Of a stretch of DNA of 64,000 bases, positions 51,625-61,173 are shown in pieces. Numbering within the stretch: position 1 is the first letter of the stretch; each line of letters begins with the position of its first letter. Both the position numbers and the translations under genes were made by a program. The notes under the pieces were generated by a model. It was not told the DNA's origin, made no database searches, and saw nothing but the letters and a program-made list of their open reading frames with translations. The stretch is taken from assembly GCF_009295825.1 (NCBI RefSeq), contig NZ_WHKF01000001.1:585088-649087 (forward strand), read 5' to 3'. The DNA is from Marinifilum sp. N1E240. GTDB taxonomy: Bacteria; Bacteroidota; Bacteroidia; Bacteroidales; Marinifilaceae.

Positions 51625-54258
51625 TTATTCTTCAATTTTGTGTAATACCATTTTCTTGGCAACTTCGATAGCTTGATCCAATCCTTTAGGGTCTTTACCA
51701 CCAGCTGAAGCGAAGAATGATTGTCCACCTCCACCACCTTTGATTTCTTTGGCAGCTTCGCGAACAATATTTCCTGCATGCAGGTCGTACTCTTTCACTA
51801 AGTTATCAGAGAACATGATGGTAAGATTTGCTTTTCCACCCAAATCGGCACCAGTTATGAATACCAAATTGTCAATTTCTCCTTTCAATTGGAATGCGAT
51901 ATCTTTTAAATCTGCGGCACTTGAAACAGTTAAGGCTTCTGTAATAAAGTTCACACCTTTAGTTACTGATACATTTCCTTTAAGATCATTTTTCATCACC
52001 TTTAAACGATCTTTCATGAACCCATCCAAATCTTTCTTCAATCCTGAATTTTCAGACATGATGTCTTCAATGTTCTTAAGTAAGTTTTGGCTTGATTTAA
52101 ATATCTTTTCGATATTACGTAAAGTGTTCAACTTATCGTTGATATAATTTTCAGCCTTGTCAGCAGTTATAGCTTCGATACGACGAATACCAGCCGAAAT
52201 AGCACCTTCTGATGTTATTTTGAAGAGCCCAATTTGTCCGGTAGCATCAACATGAGTACCACCACACAACTCAACAGAATCGTTATATTTTACTACACGA
52301 ACCAAATCGCCATATTTCTCTCCAAATAAAGCCATAGCACCCATATTTACCGCTTCGGTCATCGGAATGTTATTCTTTATCTCAACAGCAATATTTTCTC
52401 TGATTTTTTGGTTTACGATTGCCTCCACTTTTGCAATTTCCTCTTCGCTTACTTTCTGGAAGTGCGAGAAGTCAAAACGCAAATGATCAGGATTTACCAA
52501 TGAACCCTTCTGCTCAACATGATCACCCAAAACTTCACGAAGTGCATGATGCATTAGGTGTGTTGCTGTATGGTTATTTGCAGTTAAGGTTCTGTTTTTA
52601 TTACTCACAGCAGCTTTAAATGTAGCTGTAGGATCGGTTGGTAATTGTTTAGCAATATGAACAATTAAACCATGTTCCTTTTTGGTATCGACAATAGAGA
52701 TTTTTTCTCCATTCGATTCAATATATCCAGTGTCTCCAACTTGCCCACCACTCTCACCATAGAAAGGTGTAATGTTGAATACCAATTGGAATAAATCTTT
52801 TCCTTTTTGTGTGATTTTTCTGTAACGGGTAATTCTTACATCAGTTGAAAGGTAATCGTAACCGATAAACTCTTCAACATCATCTTTCAGGATTTCAACC
52901 CAGTCACCAGTATCAACAGAAGTTGCAGAACGTGAACGATTCTTTTGTTCTTCCATTTCAGCATTGAATTCTTTACGATTTACAACTAAATCTTGTTCCT
53001 TAAGAATCAATTCAGTTAAATCTAATGGGAATCCGTAGGTATCGTACAATTCAAAAGCAAGTTTGCCTGATACCACTTTAAAATCGTCTGCTTTTGTCTT
53101 TTCAATAATTTGATCCAACAAACGAATGCCATTTTCTAAAGTTCTAAGGAAAGAGTTTTCTTCTTCCTTAACCACTTTCTCGATTAAAGTTTGCTGCTTG
53201 ATTAGCTCCGGGAAATGTTTGCCCATTACTTCAATCATTACAGGAATCAAACGATACATGAAAGGCTCCTTAAATCCTAAGAAAGTATATCCGTAACGAA
53301 CCGCTCTACGCAGAATTCTACGAATTACGTAACCTGCTTTGTTGTTCGATGGTAAAGTTCCGTCGGTAATAGCAAAAGCAATAGTTCTAATATGATCGGC
53401 AATTACACGCAGTGCAATGTCAATTACTTCATCTTTACCATATTCTTTACCACTCATTTTAGCAATGGCTTGAATAATTGGTTGGAATACATCTGTATCG
53501 TAATTAGAGGTTTTACCTTGCATCGCCATACACAAACGTTCAAATCCCATTCCCGTATCAACATGTTGATGAGGAAGAGCTTCTAGTGAACCATTCGCCT
53601 TACGGTTGAATTGCATAAATACAAGATTCCAGATCTCAATCACCTGAGGATGATCCATGTTTACAAGATCTCTACCAGATGTGATTTTTCTTTCTTCATC
53701 GCTTCTAAGGTCGATGTGGATTTCTGAACAAGGTCCGCAAGGTCCTGTTTCACCCATTTCCCAAAAGTTATCTTTCTTGTTTCCATTTATAATATGGTTT
53801 TCAGGAAGATATTTCATCCAGTAACCTGCAGCTTCATTATCGCGATCCAGATTGTCTTCTTTGCTACCTTCAAAAACAGAGGCATACATTCTGTCAACAG
53901 GAAGTTTATACACTTCAGTTAAAAGTTCCCAGGCCCAGTCGATGGCATCTTTTTTAAAGTAATCACCAAACGACCAGTTTCCCAACATTTCGAACATAGT
54001 ATGATGATAGGTATCATGACCTACCTCTTCTAAATCGTTATGTTTTCCCGATACACGAAGGCATTTTTGGGAATTTGTAATCCTGTTATACTTGATTGGT
54101 GAATTCCCAAGGAAAATATCCTTAAACTGGTTCATCCCTGCGTTTGTAAACATTAAAGTAGGATCATCTTTAATTACCATCGGTGCCGATGAAACTATTT
54201 TATGTTGTTTTGAATTGAAAAAATCCAAAAATGCTTGTCTGATTTCGCTAGAATTCAT
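51625..54258 (-). CDS. alaS: Alanyl-tRNA synthetase
   Basis: Charges tRNA-Ala in the cytoplasm. The 877-residue enzyme has the catalytic domain ([36 protein letters not shown] at the N-terminus, [14 protein letters not shown]), the tRNA-recognition part, an editing domain with [16 protein letters not shown] and [13 protein letters not shown], and the C-Ala domain ending in [16 protein letters not shown]. All domains are intact and the length is standard. It is divergent from the M23 peptidase gene, an arrangement common in this phylum. Confidence 0.98.
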   Translation of the reverse strand: MNSSEIRQAFLDFFNSKQHKIVSSAPMVIKDDPTLMFTNAGMNQFKDIFLGNSPIKYNRITNSQKCLRVSGKHNDLEEVGHDTYHHTMFEMLGNWSFGDYFKKDAIDWAWELLTEVYKLPVDRMYASVFEGSKEDNLDRDNEAAGYWMKYLPENHIINGNKKDNFWEMGETGPCGPCSEIHIDLRSDEERKITSGRDLVNMDHPQVIEIWNLVFMQFNRKANGSLEALPHQHVDTGMGFERLCMAMQGKTSNYDTDVFQPIIQAIAKMSGKEYGKDEVIDIALRVIADHIRTIAFAITDGTLPSNNKAGYVIRRILRRAVRYGYTFLGFKEPFMYRLIPVMIEVMGKHFPELIKQQTLIEKVVKEEENSFLRTLENGIRLLDQIIEKTKADDFKVVSGKLAFELYDTYGFPLDLTELILKEQDLVVNRKEFNAEMEEQKNRSRSATSVDTGDWVEILKDDVEEFIGYDYLSTDVRITRYRKITQKGKDLFQLVFNITPFYGESGGQVGDTGYIESNGEKISIVDTKKEHGLIVHIAKQLPTDPTATFKAAVSNKNRTLTANNHTATHLMHHALREVLGDHVEQKGSLVNPDHLRFDFSHFQKVSEEEIAKVEAIVNQKIRENIAVEIKNNIPMTEAVNMGAMALFGEKYGDLVRVVKYNDSVELCGGTHVDATGQIGLFKITSEGAISAGIRRIEAITADKAENYINDKLNTLRNIEKIFKSSQNLLKNIEDIMSENSGLKKDLDGFMKDRLKVMKNDLKGNVSVTKGVNFITEALTVSSAADLKDIAFQLKGEIDNLVFITGADLGGKANLTIMFSDNLVKEYDLHAGNIVREAAKEIKGGGGGQSFFASAGGKDPKGLDQAIEVAKKMVLHKIEE

Positions 54259-54300
54259 GAGTCTATTATGTTTTAAATAGATGAGATTTCAATACTTAGC

Positions 54301-54330
54301 TTGCAAAGTTAGATTAATTCCTTAATTTTG
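54301..54330 (+). promoter_or_regulatory. Promoter of the M23 peptidase gene
   Basis: ttg at 54301-54303, 19 bases, then a perfect TAnnTTTG (taattttg, 54323-54330). The predicted start near 54336 gives a leader of about 54 bases. Confidence 0.65.
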
Positions 54331-54389
54331 TTGACTTAAATGAGCAAAAATTTAGGCTTTTTCTTTAAAAATTAACCTAAGAACACTAC

Positions 54390-55358
54390 ATGGCGAAGAC
54401 GAAGTATCAGTTTAATCCTGAGTCTATTAGCTACGAAAAGGTAGAAATCAACATTAAGACTCGAATTGTTAACGGTCTTAAACACATGGCTTCCAGTTCA
54501 GTACTTGCAATTGTAATGGTGGCAGTCTTGTTCTATTTTTTCGGATCTCCCAAAGAAAGATCACTTCAAAGGGAAAACCAAAAGCTTCTTACTCAATATA
54601 ACCGGTTGAATACCGAATTGCAACAAGTGCAAACCGTACTTGGTGATTTAGAACAGCGAGATGACAATATATATCGTGTGATTTTTGAAGCGGAACCTAT
54701 TCATTCAAATATCCGAAAGGCTGGAGTGGGAGGTGTTAACCGCTACAAGCAGCTCGAGAATATGGAGAATGCTGATCTGGTTATAAAAACGACTAAAAAA
54801 CTGGATCAATTATCGAAATCTTTATATGTTCAAACTAAATCTTACGACGATGTTGAAGAGATGGTGAAGAATAAGTTTAAGTTGCTTTCAGCTATTCCTG
54901 CCATTATGCCATTGGCGATAAAAGATTTTGGAAGAATATCTGCTGGTTATGGATGGAGAATTCACCCAATTTACAAAACGAAAAAGTTCCACGATGGAAT
55001 GGATTTTACCGGAAAAATTGGAACACCTATATATGCTACAGGAGATGGAGTTGTTAAAGTTGCCAAAAAGGAGAGAGGTTACGGAAAAAAAGTAGTTATC
55101 GATCATGGATATGGTTATACTACAGTTTATGCTCACCTGGATAGTTACAGAGTAAAAAGGGGACAAAAGGTGAAAAGAGGTGAAATTATAGCCGAACTTG
55201 GAAATACTGGAGTTTCAACAGGACCTCATTTACATTACGAGGTTAGAAAAAATAGAAAAACTTTAAATCCGATTAATTATTATTTTAATGATATTACAGC
55301 CGATGAATATGACAGTATGGTAGCCTACGCTGAAAACACCGGTCAAACAATGGATTAG
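54390..55358 (+). CDS. M23 (LytM) peptidoglycan endopeptidase, membrane-anchored
   Basis: 322 residues: cytoplasmic tail, one span (about 35-52), a coiled coil (about 55-95) and a C-terminal LytM domain. The zinc ligands are intact: His201 and Asp205 in HDGMD, and His282 in HLHYE, with His280 as catalytic partner. It should cleave peptide cross-links of the wall, or activate amidases if regulatory; intact ligands favour catalysis. The start is supported by the promoter 60 bases upstream. Confidence 0.94.
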   Translation: MAKTKYQFNPESISYEKVEINIKTRIVNGLKHMASSSVLAIVMVAVLFYFFGSPKERSLQRENQKLLTQYNRLNTELQQVQTVLGDLEQRDDNIYRVIFEAEPIHSNIRKAGVGGVNRYKQLENMENADLVIKTTKKLDQLSKSLYVQTKSYDDVEEMVKNKFKLLSAIPAIMPLAIKDFGRISAGYGWRIHPIYKTKKFHDGMDFTGKIGTPIYATGDGVVKVAKKERGYGKKVVIDHGYGYTTVYAHLDSYRVKRGQKVKRGEIIAELGNTGVSTGPHLHYEVRKNRKTLNPINYYFNDITADEYDSMVAYAENTGQTMD

Positions 55359-55388
55359 TTCTACCGATAAAAAATAGGAAAACATAAA

Positions 55389-55423
55389 AAAATGGCACAG
55401 AAAATCATATTCTGTGCCATTTT
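55389..55423 (+). terminator. Terminator of the M23 gene
   Basis: Fourteen-base arms aaaatggcacagaa / ttctgtgccatttt with a 7-base loop, 30 bases after the stop. Confidence 0.88.
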
Positions 55424-55505
55424 ATTTATTACTTTAGGTAATAAATTATTCCGTTATAATTATTTATCTCTTCATGAGATTTGAAATTTTATAAAATCAA
55501 ATAGA

Positions 55506-55841
55506 GTGCCTTATAAAGAACAGAAAATAGAAAAGCTATATTATTCGATTGGAGAAGTGGCTGAAATGTTTAAGGTTAACACATCTTTGATTCGTTTTTG
55601 GGAAAAAGAATTCAATATTATAAAGCCCAAAAAGAATAAGAAAGGCAATCGTTTTTTTACTCAGCTTGATATTGAGAACTTTCACTTGATTTTTCATCTG
55701 GTGAAGGAGAGAGGAATGACATTAAAAGGTGCAAAACAGAAGCTAAAGGAAAATAAAGAGGATACCGAGAATAATTTTAGCGTGGTAACTCGTCTGCAAG
55801 AAATAAAAGATCTTCTGCTTGAAATTAAAGAAGCCCTATAA
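55506..55841 (+). CDS. MerR family regulator
   Basis: 111 residues starting at GTG. The helix-turn-helix and wing are LYYSIGEVAEMFKVNTSLIRFWEKEFNII followed by RFFTQLDIENFHLIFHLVKERGMTLKGAKQKL, typical of MerR. The C-terminal helix for dimerisation is short and there is no effector-binding domain or metal-binding Cys. It leads a probable operon with the Nif3 gene (18 bases apart) and the zinc-ribbon gene. What it senses is unknown. Confidence 0.9.
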   Translation: MPYKEQKIEKLYYSIGEVAEMFKVNTSLIRFWEKEFNIIKPKKNKKGNRFFTQLDIENFHLIFHLVKERGMTLKGAKQKLKENKEDTENNFSVVTRLQEIKDLLLEIKEAL

Positions 55842-55859
55842 TCATTAAATTTATTAAAA

Positions 55860-56954
55860 TTGAGAATACGAGATATTGTTTCATCTATTGAGCAGATTGC
55901 TCCCATGTCGTATCAGGAATCATATGACAATTCTGGCTTAATTGTAGGAGACTACAATCAGGAAGTAAGTGGTGTTGTGATCTGCTTAGATGTTATAGAG
56001 AGTGTAGTGGAGGAAGCAATTCAGTTGGGGGCGAATATGATTATCGCTCATCATCCTATTGTTTTTAAGGGATTGAAAAGGTTTAATGGAAACAATTATG
56101 TGGAGCGTACAGTAATGTTAGCCATTAAAAATGATATTGCAATTTATGCAGCTCACACTAATATTGATTCAGTTCGTGGTGGAGTGAGCGAAAAAATTTG
56201 CGATTTAATAGGATTGAAAAACAAGAAGATTCTTTCTCCAGTGAGTGAAGATTTGAAGAAACTAGTAACATTTGTTCCTGTTGATCATGCAGATAAAGTT
56301 CGAGAGGCTTTGTTTATTGCAGGTGCTGGGAATATTGGGAACTATGATGCTTGTAGTTATAGCACAGAAGGTATTGGAACCTTTCGAGGAGGCGAAGATG
56401 CTAAACCTTTTGTAGGAGAAAAGGGAGAAGTGCATCAAGAGATAGAAGTACGATTCGAAACAATATTTCCAAAACATTTAAAAGGAAAAATTATTGGTGC
56501 ATTATTAGATCATCATCCATATGAGGAGGTAGCTTACGACATTTATGCACTCGAAAATAACAATTCTCAGGCAGGATTAGGAATGATTGGAGAGCTTGAA
56601 ACTCCTGAAAATTCAGTGGATTTTTTGAAGCGAATCAAGGAAATCTTCCGTTCTGGTTGTGTGAGACATACCGAAATTGTAAAAAAAGAGGTAAAAAAAG
56701 TTGCTGTTTGTGGTGGAAGTGGAAGCTTTTTGCTACATAAAGCTATGTCAGCAAAAGCAGATATTTTTGTTACCGGAGACTTTAAATATCACGAGTTTTT
56801 CGATGCTGAGGGCAAATTGATAATTGCTGATATTGGACATTATGAAAGTGAACAATTTACTCGAGATATTTTTTATGAGATAGTTACAAAAAAATTCCCT
56901 AACTTTGCGGTTCATATTTCTGAGATAAATTCGAATCCAATAAATTATTTGTAA
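55860..56954 (+). CDS. Nif3-like dinuclear metal protein
   Basis: 364-residue member of the NIF3/YbgI family with an inserted middle domain (about 125-230), the long form. Metal ligands are in MIIAHHPIVFKG (His pair near 62), AAHTNIDS and the C-terminal IGHYESEQ. The start is TTG; MRIRDIVSSIEQIAPMSYQESYDNSGL aligns with family N-termini, and there is no better start. Biochemical function is not settled (metal-dependent hydrolase or chaperone suggestions exist). It lies 4 bases before the zinc-ribbon gene. Confidence 0.93.
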   Translation: MRIRDIVSSIEQIAPMSYQESYDNSGLIVGDYNQEVSGVVICLDVIESVVEEAIQLGANMIIAHHPIVFKGLKRFNGNNYVERTVMLAIKNDIAIYAAHTNIDSVRGGVSEKICDLIGLKNKKILSPVSEDLKKLVTFVPVDHADKVREALFIAGAGNIGNYDACSYSTEGIGTFRGGEDAKPFVGEKGEVHQEIEVRFETIFPKHLKGKIIGALLDHHPYEEVAYDIYALENNNSQAGLGMIGELETPENSVDFLKRIKEIFRSGCVRHTEIVKKEVKKVAVCGGSGSFLLHKAMSAKADIFVTGDFKYHEFFDAEGKLIIADIGHYESEQFTRDIFYEIVTKKFPNFAVHISEINSNPINYL

Positions 56955-56958
56955 ACAT

Positions 56959-57795
56959 ATGACAACAAAAGATCCAAAAGCTTCAGATTTTAAGGATATT
57001 TCAGTTGAAGAAAAATTACGCACATTGCATGAAATGCAATCTGTTGATTCTGAGGTAGACCAAATTAGAACGCTAAGGGGAGAGCTTCCTTTGGAAGTGC
57101 AGGACTTGGAAGATGAGATTGCCGGACTTGATACCAGAATCGCGAATCTAAATAGTGAAGTAAAAGAGCTTGTTGAAACTGTTGCGAAGAAGAAGCAAGA
57201 GATTAAAGAAGCTGGTTTGCTGATTAAAAAGTACGAAGCTCAACAAATGAATGTTCGTAATAATCGTGAGTTCGATTCTATTTCAAAAGAAATCGAATTT
57301 CAGAACCTTGAAATTGAATTGTGTGAGAAGCGCATCAAGGAGTTTACTGCGGAGATGAATAACAAAAAAGCTTTAATCGAAAATTCAGAATCGAATTTCA
57401 CAGAGAAAAAAGCTGATTTGGAATCTAAAAAAGGAGAATTGGATGAGATTGTATCTGAAACTCAAAAAGAAGAGGACAAATTAATTGAGAGGTCAGAATC
57501 TTTCCAAGGTAAGATTGAAGAAAGATTGCTTACTGCTTATTCAAGAATTCGTTCTAATGCTAGAAACGGATTAGCTGTTGTAACAGTTGAACGTGATGCT
57601 TGTGGAGGTTGTTTTAATAAAATTCCACCACAGCGTCAAATGGATATCCGTTCTCGTAAGAAAATTATTGTATGTGAGTATTGCGGACGTATTTTAGTTG
57701 ATAAGTATATTTGCGATTACGATCACAGTTTGGAGGAAGCTGATAAAGCTGCTGCAGCTGCTAAGCCAAAGAGAAGAACTCGTAAAAAAGAATAA
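56959..57795 (+). CDS. C4 zinc-ribbon coiled-coil protein
   Basis: 278 residues: a long antiparallel coiled coil (about 15-190) and a C-terminal C4 zinc ribbon with Cys pairs CGGC and CEYC (about 214-241). A Lys/Arg/Ala-rich tail follows. The family includes Chlamydia CdsZ-type and Helicobacter HP0958-like proteins, which bind RNA or act as chaperones. In Bacteroidota it is habitually linked to Nif3, as here. Role in this organism is unknown. Confidence 0.92.
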   Translation: MTTKDPKASDFKDISVEEKLRTLHEMQSVDSEVDQIRTLRGELPLEVQDLEDEIAGLDTRIANLNSEVKELVETVAKKKQEIKEAGLLIKKYEAQQMNVRNNREFDSISKEIEFQNLEIELCEKRIKEFTAEMNNKKALIENSESNFTEKKADLESKKGELDEIVSETQKEEDKLIERSESFQGKIEERLLTAYSRIRSNARNGLAVVTVERDACGGCFNKIPPQRQMDIRSRKKIIVCEYCGRILVDKYICDYDHSLEEADKAAAAAKPKRRTRKKE

Positions 57796-57814
57796 TACGA
57801 TTTCAAGATATTAT

Positions 57815-57847
57815 AAAAGGGTCATCTTACTTAAGATGACCCTTTTT
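57815..57847 (+). terminator. Terminator of the merR-nif3-zinc ribbon operon
   Basis: aaagggtcatctta / taagatgaccctttt hairpin with T5, about 20 bases after the stop. Confidence 0.9.
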
Positions 57848-57859
57848 GTTTAAATGATA

Positions 57860-58254
57860 AGAGTTGATTAAAATCATATCAAAAGAGATGATTTCACCTA
57901 TTGATTTTAAAAATATTTCCTATATTGCGCACACAAATTCAAGCCATTAGTTTGAAATGAGATTCAAGAAAGAATTAAGAAAAAGATACCCATGAATTCT
58001 TCAAGGATGTTTCCATAACATCCACTGCTAAGTCATATCTGTACTTGGCATTTATTTTCAGATGACAATTTTATGAATATATAGGATGCTTTTTTAGTAT
58101 CATAAATTATTCAAGTGTATAGATTTAGTATTGCAATCAGAATAATTGATTCAATAATTCGACTAATTTACGCGTAAAAGCAATTAAATCATTCATTTAA
58201 TTGTCTCAAAGTTGTATTTTTAATCCACGATATAAATAAACACAAAATACTATC
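57860..58254. other. Gene-free region upstream of hutU
   Basis: About 395 AT-rich bases. The only structures seen are a short inverted repeat ggatgtt / aacatcc (58005-58011, 58017-58023) and scattered T-runs. No ORF, convincing promoter or terminator is found. It should contain the hutU promoter. Confidence 0.4.
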
Positions 58255-60267
58255 ATGATAACGACAAAAACTGAATTTCAGCAAATGATTTTGGAAGGAA
58301 TTCCAGAACAATTGCCAGCTCCTCAGAAGTACGATCCTGAAATCAATCACGCACCAAAGCGTAAGGAAATCTTAAATGGAGAAGAGAAAAAGCTTGCATT
58401 AAGAAATGCATTGCGTTATTTCGATCCTAAAGATCATGCAGAATTGATTCCTGAGTTTGTTAAGGAATTGGAAACCTACGGTAGAATTTACATGTATCGT
58501 TTGCGTCCTACCTATGAAATGAAAGCTCGCTCTATTAATGACTACCCAGGTAAATGTGATCAGGCAAAGGCAATCATGCTAATGATTCAAAATAATTTGG
58601 ATTATGCAGTTGCTCAGCATCCACATGAGTTAATTACTTATGGTGGAAATGGTGCTGTATTCCAAAACTGGGCTCAGTATCGTTTGTGCATGAAATATTT
58701 GTCAGAAATGACTGATGAGCAAACCTTGGTGATGTATTCAGGACATCCAATGGGATTGTATCCATCTCATAAAGATGCTCCTCGTGTTGTTGTTACCAAT
58801 GGTATGGTGATTCCTAACTATAGCAAGCCAGATGATTGGGAAAAAATGAATGCTTTGGGAGTTTCTCAGTATGGACAAATGACTGCAGGTTCTTATATGT
58901 ATATCGGACCACAGGGCATTGTTCACGGAACAACTATCACAGTACTAAATGCTGGTAGAAAAATTAGTGAAAACGGAGAGGGTTTAGAAGGTAAACTTTT
59001 TATTACTGCTGGTTTAGGTGGTATGTCTGGAGCTCAGCCTAAGGCTGCTAATATTGCTGGATGTATTTCTATCACAGGAGAAATCAATCCAAAAGCAACC
59101 ACTACACGTCACTCGCAAGGTTGGGTTGACGAGAAAATTGATAATCTGGATGAGTTGATGACAAGAGTTTGTAAAGCGAAAGCTGATAAGGAAGTTGTTT
59201 CAATCGCATATCAAGGTAATATTGTTGATGTTTGGGAGCGTTTTGCTGAAGATGATGTAAAAGTTGATTTAGGATCGGATCAAACTTCATTACACAATCC
59301 ATGGGCTGGTGGTTATTATCCTGCTGGGGTTGGGTTTGAAGAAGCCAATGATATGATGGCAAATAATCCTGAGTTATTTAAAGAGAAGGTTCAGGAATCA
59401 CTTCGTCGTCATGTTGCAGCAATCAATAAGTGTGTAGATAAATTTGGAACTTATTTCTTCGATTACGGAAATGCATTCCTTTTAGAATCTAGTCGTGCTG
59501 GCGCTGATATTATGGCTGAAGGTGATAAATTCAAATATCCTTCTTACGTTCAGGATATTATGGGACCTATGTGTTTCGATTATGGTTTTGGACCATTCCG
59601 TTGGGTATGTGCAAGCGGCAAACCGGAAGATTTGGCTGAAACGGATCGTATTGCAACTGAAGTATTGGAAGAAATTCGCAAAAATTCGCCTGTGGAAATT
59701 CAGCAGCAAATGGCTGATAATATCCGTTGGATAAAGGGAGCACAGGAAAATAAATTGGTTGTTGGATCTGAGGCTCGTATCTTATATGCTGATGCAGAGG
59801 GTCGTATCAAAATTGCTGAGGCTTTTAATAAAGCAATTGCAGCTGGTAAGATTGGTCCTGTTGTATTAGGTCGCGATCATCACGATGTATCAGGTACTGA
59901 TTCTCCTTTCCGCGAGACTTCAAATATTTATGATGGATCAAGCTTTACATCAGATATGGCAATCCAAAATGTAATTGGAGATTCATTCCGTGGTGCTACT
60001 TGGGTATCTATTCACAATGGTGGTGGAGTAGGTTGGGGTGAAGTAATCAACGGTGGATTCGGTATGTTACTGGATGGAACTGATGATGCTGATCGCAGAT
60101 TGAAAAACATGTTATTTTGGGATGTAAACAATGGTATTTCTCGTCGTTCATGGGCAAGAAATGAAGAGGCTGTGTTTGCAATTAAACGTGCAATGCAAGC
60201 TGAGCCGAACTTAAAGGTAACTCTTCCTAATTTTGCAGATGATAAATTGATTGACGGAGCTTTCTAG
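58255..60267 (+). CDS. hutU: Urocanate hydratase (long form)
   Basis: Second enzyme of histidine breakdown, converting urocanate to imidazolone propionate with NAD+ as electrophilic cofactor. Landmarks are ITYGGNGAVFQNWAQYRL, YSGHPMGLYPSH, TAGLGGMSGAQPKAANIAG and the catalytic-region QDIMGPMCFDYGFGPFRWVC near 430. The 670-residue length is about 110 more than the Pseudomonas type, but matches the long form in Bacteroidota. No hutH, hutI or formiminotransferase is in the window, so the pathway genes are split. Confidence 0.96.
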   Translation: MITTKTEFQQMILEGIPEQLPAPQKYDPEINHAPKRKEILNGEEKKLALRNALRYFDPKDHAELIPEFVKELETYGRIYMYRLRPTYEMKARSINDYPGKCDQAKAIMLMIQNNLDYAVAQHPHELITYGGNGAVFQNWAQYRLCMKYLSEMTDEQTLVMYSGHPMGLYPSHKDAPRVVVTNGMVIPNYSKPDDWEKMNALGVSQYGQMTAGSYMYIGPQGIVHGTTITVLNAGRKISENGEGLEGKLFITAGLGGMSGAQPKAANIAGCISITGEINPKATTTRHSQGWVDEKIDNLDELMTRVCKAKADKEVVSIAYQGNIVDVWERFAEDDVKVDLGSDQTSLHNPWAGGYYPAGVGFEEANDMMANNPELFKEKVQESLRRHVAAINKCVDKFGTYFFDYGNAFLLESSRAGADIMAEGDKFKYPSYVQDIMGPMCFDYGFGPFRWVCASGKPEDLAETDRIATEVLEEIRKNSPVEIQQQMADNIRWIKGAQENKLVVGSEARILYADAEGRIKIAEAFNKAIAAGKIGPVVLGRDHHDVSGTDSPFRETSNIYDGSSFTSDMAIQNVIGDSFRGATWVSIHNGGGVGWGEVINGGFGMLLDGTDDADRRLKNMLFWDVNNGISRRSWARNEEAVFAIKRAMQAEPNLKVTLPNFADDKLIDGAF

Positions 60268-60289
60268 TCAACTTAAAATATAGAATTTA

Positions 60290-60316
60290 AAAGGAGACCT
60301 TGTGTCTCCTTTTTTG
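60290..60316 (+). terminator. Terminator of hutU
   Basis: aaaggaga / tctccttt hairpin with T-run, 22 bases after the stop. Confidence 0.82.
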
Positions 60317-60345
60317 TTATACTTGCATTTGATATATTATGAATT

Positions 60346-60669
60346 ATGGGAAAATTAGATCTGGAAAAACTACAGGAATTACAAGATGATCAACAATCAT
60401 TTTTCATCTACTTTTCAGCACCTAATTGTGGAGTATGTGAAATTCTAAAACCAAAAATATTTGAAATGTTCCAGCAGTGTTTTCCTAAATTGGAGGCATA
60501 TCACGTTGATACGGCATTGCAGCCTGAATTAGCTGCTCAATTAGGTTTGTATACTAATCCTTCTCTATTGGTCTTTATTTCCGGTCAGGAAGTGTTAAAA
60601 CGTAGCAGAGTTATTGGTGTTGATGAGGTGGAAAAATCCTTGGAAAGATATTATAAAATGATTTTTTAA
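60346..60669 (+). CDS. Thioredoxin-like protein
   Basis: 107-residue thioredoxin-fold protein. The redox motif is CGVC in FSAPNCGVCEILKP (about residues 29-32 for the motif), replacing the usual CGPC; the cis-Pro is in YTNPSLLVF. No signal peptide, so it acts in the cytoplasm. The loss of the Pro between the cysteines would change its redox potential, suggesting a specialised reductase or peroxidase-linked partner. It is monocistronic. Confidence 0.9.
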   Translation: MGKLDLEKLQELQDDQQSFFIYFSAPNCGVCEILKPKIFEMFQQCFPKLEAYHVDTALQPELAAQLGLYTNPSLLVFISGQEVLKRSRVIGVDEVEKSLERYYKMIF

Positions 60670-60678
60670 CAAATGAGC

Positions 60679-60709
60679 AATGCATAGTACCAACCTGATA
60701 CTATGCATT
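60679..60709. terminator. Hairpin between convergent thioredoxin-like and CoA-binding genes
   Basis: Eleven-base arms aatgcatagta / tactatgcatt with a 9-base loop. Confidence 0.7.
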
Positions 60710-60723
60710 TGTGATTTAATCTT

Positions 60724-61083
60724 TTAATATACCCCAGTATTTAGCATTACCAACGGACATGCTTCTTCTGTTTCAATGCCGTGAGCATTTGCTTTTTTAT
60801 AAAATTCAGGATTTTCTGTTCCAGGAGGAAACAATATTCTTTCTGGTTTTAAGCCAATAATATAATCGTAGAATGACTCCTGGTTTTTCGGAGAAAGATA
60901 AATGGCTACCGTTTCTACTTTAGATTCACAAGGTCGTCCTGTTTGAATCTCTACATCCTCTATTTTACCTGATCTGTTTCCTACTGCAATGGTTTCTATG
61001 TTGTGTTTACGAAGAAGTTTAATGCATTTGTAGGAATATCTGTCTTCTTTAGTACTTGCTCCAATAACTACTGTTTTTCTCAT
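60724..61083 (-). CDS. CoA-binding (YccU-like) Rossmann protein
   Basis: 119 residues forming a CoA-binding domain: VVIGASTKEDRYSYKCIKLLRKHNIETIAVG at the start, VETVAIYLSPKNQESFYDYIIGLKPERILFPPGTENPEF and a conserved late Cys in EEACPLVML. Related to succinyl-CoA synthetase alpha N-domains but lacking the rest. YccU-like proteins bind CoA; their role is unclear. Intact and of normal length. Confidence 0.9.
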   Translation of the reverse strand: MRKTVVIGASTKEDRYSYKCIKLLRKHNIETIAVGNRSGKIEDVEIQTGRPCESKVETVAIYLSPKNQESFYDYIIGLKPERILFPPGTENPEFYKKANAHGIETEEACPLVMLNTGVY

Positions 61084-61173
61084 ATCATTATATTTTAACG
61101 TATTCAGATATGTGAATATACTAAATGAACTTGATTCGTACTCAATAAATGCATTTTAACTTTAATTATTTAT

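Noticed and set aside
57860-58254. Possible riboswitch or small RNA before hutU
   Set aside because: Only a weak 7-base inverted repeat, no terminator and no recognised aptamer core.
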